The translations under genes were made by a program, and so were the position numbers. Source: Planctomycetia bacterium (lineage in GTDB: Bacteria; Planctomycetota; Phycisphaerae; Phycisphaerales; SM1A02). Taken from it: 7,621 nucleotides of DNA. The notes beneath the pieces were generated by a model. The model was not told where the DNA came from and made no database searches. It saw nothing but the letters and a program-made list of their open reading frames with translations. Shown piece after piece: positions 6,010-7,621 of this stretch. The stretch lies in the NCBI GenBank assembly GCA_009936695.1, contig JAACEA010000473.1:1-7621 (forward strand), given 5' to 3'. Numbering within the stretch: the stretch's first letter is position 1; each line of letters starts with the position of its first letter.

Positions 6010-7021
6010 GGGTCGCGACCATCGGCTCCCGCGCCCACGCCGGCATCCGGGCCCGGCCGTCATACGTCATGTCACTGAACGTCGAGGTCAACGCGTCGTC
6101 CTTCCGGGTCGTGGTGACGATCGCGGCGAGCCGGATGCCCGCGGCGTCGACGCCCGTGTAACGCATCTCGAGCCGAGCCTTCGAGATCGCGGAAACCTCG
6201 CCGTCGAGCATCATCCCCGTGCTCGAGACGTATCGCTGACGAATCGCGCCGGCCACCGGATCGAACCACATGATGCCGTTGCCGGTCACGTTCATCGATC
6301 CATCGGGAAGCCGCACGCCTTCGGTGGTCGTCACGCAACGCCGATCCGCGCCCCACCGCGATTCGTTCACGAAGACCACGCCGCCCATGTCGGTGGTCCA
6401 GGTCCCGGTGGGATCCCAGCCCGCGAGCGCTTCGACGAACTGATTCACCCGCGTGAATTCCTGGACGAACGGCGTCTCTTCGCCATCCGCCCGCGCGACC
6501 GTTCGTCGTCGCGTGTTCTCGCCGGTGCGTTCGACGGTCGTCAGCAGCTCGTAGGTCTTGCCGCCACCGGTCTCCTCGGAGGAGAAGACCGTCTTCGAGT
6601 CGTCGAGGCCGACCATTCGACCGGACGCGGACCAGGGACGTCCCTCGTCGAGGCCGCTCAGCGCCTTCACCGGAATCCCCGACTTCGCATCCCAGACGAT
6701 CGTCTCGGATCCGGAAGAAAGCAGCTTGCCCGTCTCGTCGACGTAGGTGAACGTCCGCACCACCTGTCGCCCGGATTCATCGAGGCTGACCTGCCCGCGG
6801 TATCGATACTTGATCCCCGCAGGCAGGGTCTTCCAGACATCGGTGGTGACCCCCGAACTCTCCCACCCGCCGAGATCGCCACCATCGACGACGTACGCGG
6901 CGAATTCCTCCCAGGATGCGGGCTTTGCGAGATCATCGCCTGCGGCCGGCCGCGAGATCAACACGCCCAGCAGCACGAAGATCGCCGAAAAGACGAGTAC
7001 GGGATTGCGAGCGAGTGTCAT
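5996..7021 (-). CDS. Secreted protein with two related beta-rich halves, hypothetical
   Basis: A 341-aa protein whose ATG (7021-7019) is preceded on the minus strand by AGGAG (complement of 7028-7032), 6 bases upstream. The signal peptide is clear: Arg5, a hydrophobic core at 8-22 (VLVFSAIFVLLGVLI), and likely cleavage near PAAG, residues 25-28. The rest is rich in alternating polar and hydrophobic strands. Two halves look related. In the first, residues 72-180 contain 'ETIVWDAKSG' (106-115); in the second, residues 202-325 contain 'NGIMWFDPVAG' (248-258). Each of these is followed by a similar series of strands and an ending of the type 'T(T)xxRxxxxxxxxT'. The second half, from GWDPTGTW, resembles the lipocalin-like beta domain often found in planctomycete exoproteins, in which 'G-x-x-x-W-D-P' follows an 'E-S-R-W' strand (here residues 220-223). 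No catalytic motif is visible and no function is assigned. It converges on GH81 with a 10-base gap. Confidence 0.8.
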   Translation of the reverse strand: MTLARNPVLVFSAIFVLLGVLISRPAAGDDLAKPASWEEFAAYVVDGGDLGGWESSGVTTDVWKTLPAGIKYRYRGQVSLDESGRQVVRTFTYVDETGKLLSSGSETIVWDAKSGIPVKALSGLDEGRPWSASGRMVGLDDSKTVFSSEETGGGKTYELLTTVERTGENTRRRTVARADGEETPFVQEFTRVNQFVEALAGWDPTGTWTTDMGGVVFVNESRWGADRRCVTTTEGVRLPDGSMNVTGNGIMWFDPVAGAIRQRYVSSTGMMLDGEVSAISKARLEMRYTGVDAAGIRLAAIVTTTRKDDALTSTFSDMTYDGRARMPAWAREPMVATLDRK

Positions 7022-7099
7022 GGCGGGCTCCTGATGAAATCTCGGGGGTCGGGGGACGGATGCGTCGGATCGGTGCCAAGCGTCCCAGATTTCCGCCTC

Positions 7100-7133
7100 C
7101 GAGGAAACTCGACACGCCCTCGAAACCGAGGCG
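7100..7133. promoter_or_regulatory. Two small hairpins in the divergent spacer
   Basis: The 161-base spacer between the minus-strand secreted protein gene (start 7021) and the plus-strand small gene (start 7183) must hold promoters for both, if both are genes. I see no good -35/-10 pair. Two adjacent stems are visible: CGAG-GAAA-CTCG (7100-7111), with a GNRA-type loop, and a 7-bp stem with one bulged C and loop AAAC (7115-7133). They share the CGAG/CTCG core, so they could be paired binding sites, but each is short. Confidence 0.25.
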
Positions 7134-7182
7134 ACCGACGACTCTGCTGCATCGGAATGCCAACCCCGACGAATGCCCTCTC

Positions 7183-7419
7183 ATGGCCACTCCCACCGTC
7201 GATGACCACTTCGAAATCGTCACCTCCACGGCATTCTGGATGGCGAAACAAAGGCCCTATCGGGTGCCCCGCGCACCATTGATCCGGGCGGGCTCGGCCG
7301 CGCTGGCGAATGCCATCGCCACCCATGACGATTCCATGACCCTGGGCCTCGAAACCCGCTGCAGGCAGCACGTTCGGCGAGCGATTCGGGACCTCATCAC
7401 GGACCGCTTCGAAGTGTGA
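7183..7419 (+). CDS. Small hypothetical protein, 78 aa
   Basis: The frame from ATG 7183 encodes 78 residues starting MATPTVDDHFEIV. No Shine-Dalgarno sequence precedes the ATG, and no better in-frame start lies close upstream, so the start is uncertain and the message may be leaderless or have a weak site. The product is soluble, with no signal peptide or membrane helix. The C-terminal half reads as amphipathic helix with many arginines (ETRCRQHVRRAIRDL), giving a basic patch that might bind nucleic acid or a partner, though this is only inference. It resembles no family I recognise. Supporting a real gene are high third-position G/C and a strong terminator hairpin starting 41 bases after the stop. 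An open frame on the opposite strand covers the same stretch and weakens the case a little. Confidence 0.5.
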   Translation: MATPTVDDHFEIVTSTAFWMAKQRPYRVPRAPLIRAGSAALANAIATHDDSMTLGLETRCRQHVRRAIRDLITDRFEV

Positions 7420-7459
7420 GCCGGCCGTGGTTTCCGACCCGGAAAGCCAAGCAAAGAAC

Positions 7460-7491
7460 AAGGGTGGGCACTCGCACAAGTGCCCACCCTT
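7460..7491. terminator. Strong bidirectional intrinsic terminator
   Basis: A perfect 13-bp stem (7460-7472 with 7479-7491; left arm AAGGGTGGGCACT) closes a 6-base loop CGCACA. On the plus strand TTTACTTCT overlaps and follows the stem, and on the minus strand the stem runs into TTGTTCTTTGC. It lies 41 bases after the small-gene stop at 7419 and 51 bases after the minus-strand stop at 7543, so it can serve both converging genes. Confidence 0.85.
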
Positions 7492-7493
7492 TA

Positions 7494-7581
7494 CTTCTGC
7501 TGCCTCGGCGCCACGCCGGATTCTCTCTTTCCGACAAGGCGTTCACGGGGGGCTGCGGGAGAAGTCGCAGTCCAGCAGAAG
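7494..7581. repeat. Nine-base inverted repeat enclosing smaller hairpins
   Basis: CTTCTGCTG at 7494-7502 is the exact reverse complement of CAGCAGAAG at 7573-7581. Between them are a CGGCG/CGCCG stem near 7506-7518 and an 8-bp stem with one wobble (GGGCTGCG/CGCAGTCC, near 7550-7573). The right part overlaps the probable minus-strand coding end, so the structure may be a 3' mRNA fold or partly chance. It matches no known RNA family that I can recognise. Confidence 0.3.
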
Positions 7582-7621
7582 GCCCGTCCTGGGCGTCTCT
7601 GACTCTGGTTCGTCCGAGGCC
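7543..7621 (-). CDS. Possible 3' end of a gene entering from the right edge
   Basis: On the minus strand a frame is open from the window edge to a TGA at 7545-7543. It encodes about 25 residues ending in GLLLDCDFSRSPP, preceded by an acidic stretch (SDEPESE). About four fifths of its codons end in G or C, matching the genes in this window. A second minus frame, open to a TAA at 7493-7491, has poorer third-position G/C. The strong terminator downstream fits a gene ending here. No family can be named from this tail, and the rest of the gene lies outside the window. Confidence 0.4.
   Translation of the reverse strand, partial: ASDEPESETPRTGLLLDCDFSRSPP

Noticed and set aside
5915..7282. A 455-codon open frame on the plus strand antisense to the secreted protein
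   Set aside because: It overlaps the end of GH81 and the whole minus-strand gene, and is Arg/His/Pro-rich. The minus-strand gene has a signal peptide and an AGGAG site.
7018..7479. A 153-codon open frame on the minus strand covering the 78-aa gene
   Set aside because: It has no ribosome binding site, starts inside the terminator stem and overlaps the secreted protein start by a few bases. It looks like a shadow, though the 78-aa gene is itself only moderately supported.
1..7621. CRISPR array, tRNA or rRNA gene, insertion sequence or phage gene
   Set aside because: No regularly spaced repeats, cloverleaf with conserved T-arm, transposase motif or terminal inverted repeats were found by eye on either strand.

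Overview
The window looks like chromosome from a marine-type planctomycete, most likely class Phycisphaerae. The signs are a high G+C content with strong G/C preference at third codon positions, GGAG-type ribosome binding sites, and a secreted glycoside hydrolase whose C-terminus carries the paired 'D-x-[DN]-x-D-G ... GADLGLL' dockerin-like repeats common in Phycisphaerae exoproteins. The taxon is an inference; no rRNA or phylogenetic marker gene is present.

Layout. At the left edge (1-61, minus) is the probable 5' end of a divergent gene. From 223 to 5985 five genes run on the plus strand: a secreted NTF2-like/SnoaL-type protein (223-750), a two-helix membrane protein of 101 aa (891-1196), a six-helix membrane protein resembling the DUF6159 family (1275-2285), a cation diffusion facilitator metal transporter (2332-3285), and a secreted GH81 endo-beta-1,3-glucanase with a C-terminal dockerin-like pair of EF-hands (3493-5985). 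A secreted protein with two related beta-rich halves runs on the minus strand (5996-7021), its stop only 10 bases from the GH81 stop. A divergent spacer leads to a 78-aa hypothetical gene on the plus strand (7183-7419). A strong bidirectional terminator hairpin (7460-7491) separates this from the probable 3' end of a minus-strand gene that enters from the right edge (stop at 7543).

How the parts relate. The 46-base gap between the DUF6159-like gene and the transporter gene makes co-transcription plausible. The 78-base gap before the DUF6159-like gene also allows linkage with the two-helix protein, but nothing ties them in function. The GH81 enzyme has its own 207-base leader with a cluster of GATTCG repeats and is probably a separate unit, used to break down beta-1,3-glucans such as laminarin, callose or curdlan outside the cell. 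No mobile element, CRISPR array, tRNA, rRNA or defence module is visible. I see no convincing new multi-gene system. The points most worth a second look are the leader of the GH81 gene, the dockerin-like tail without a visible partner, the duplicated secreted protein, and the hairpins around the small genes.
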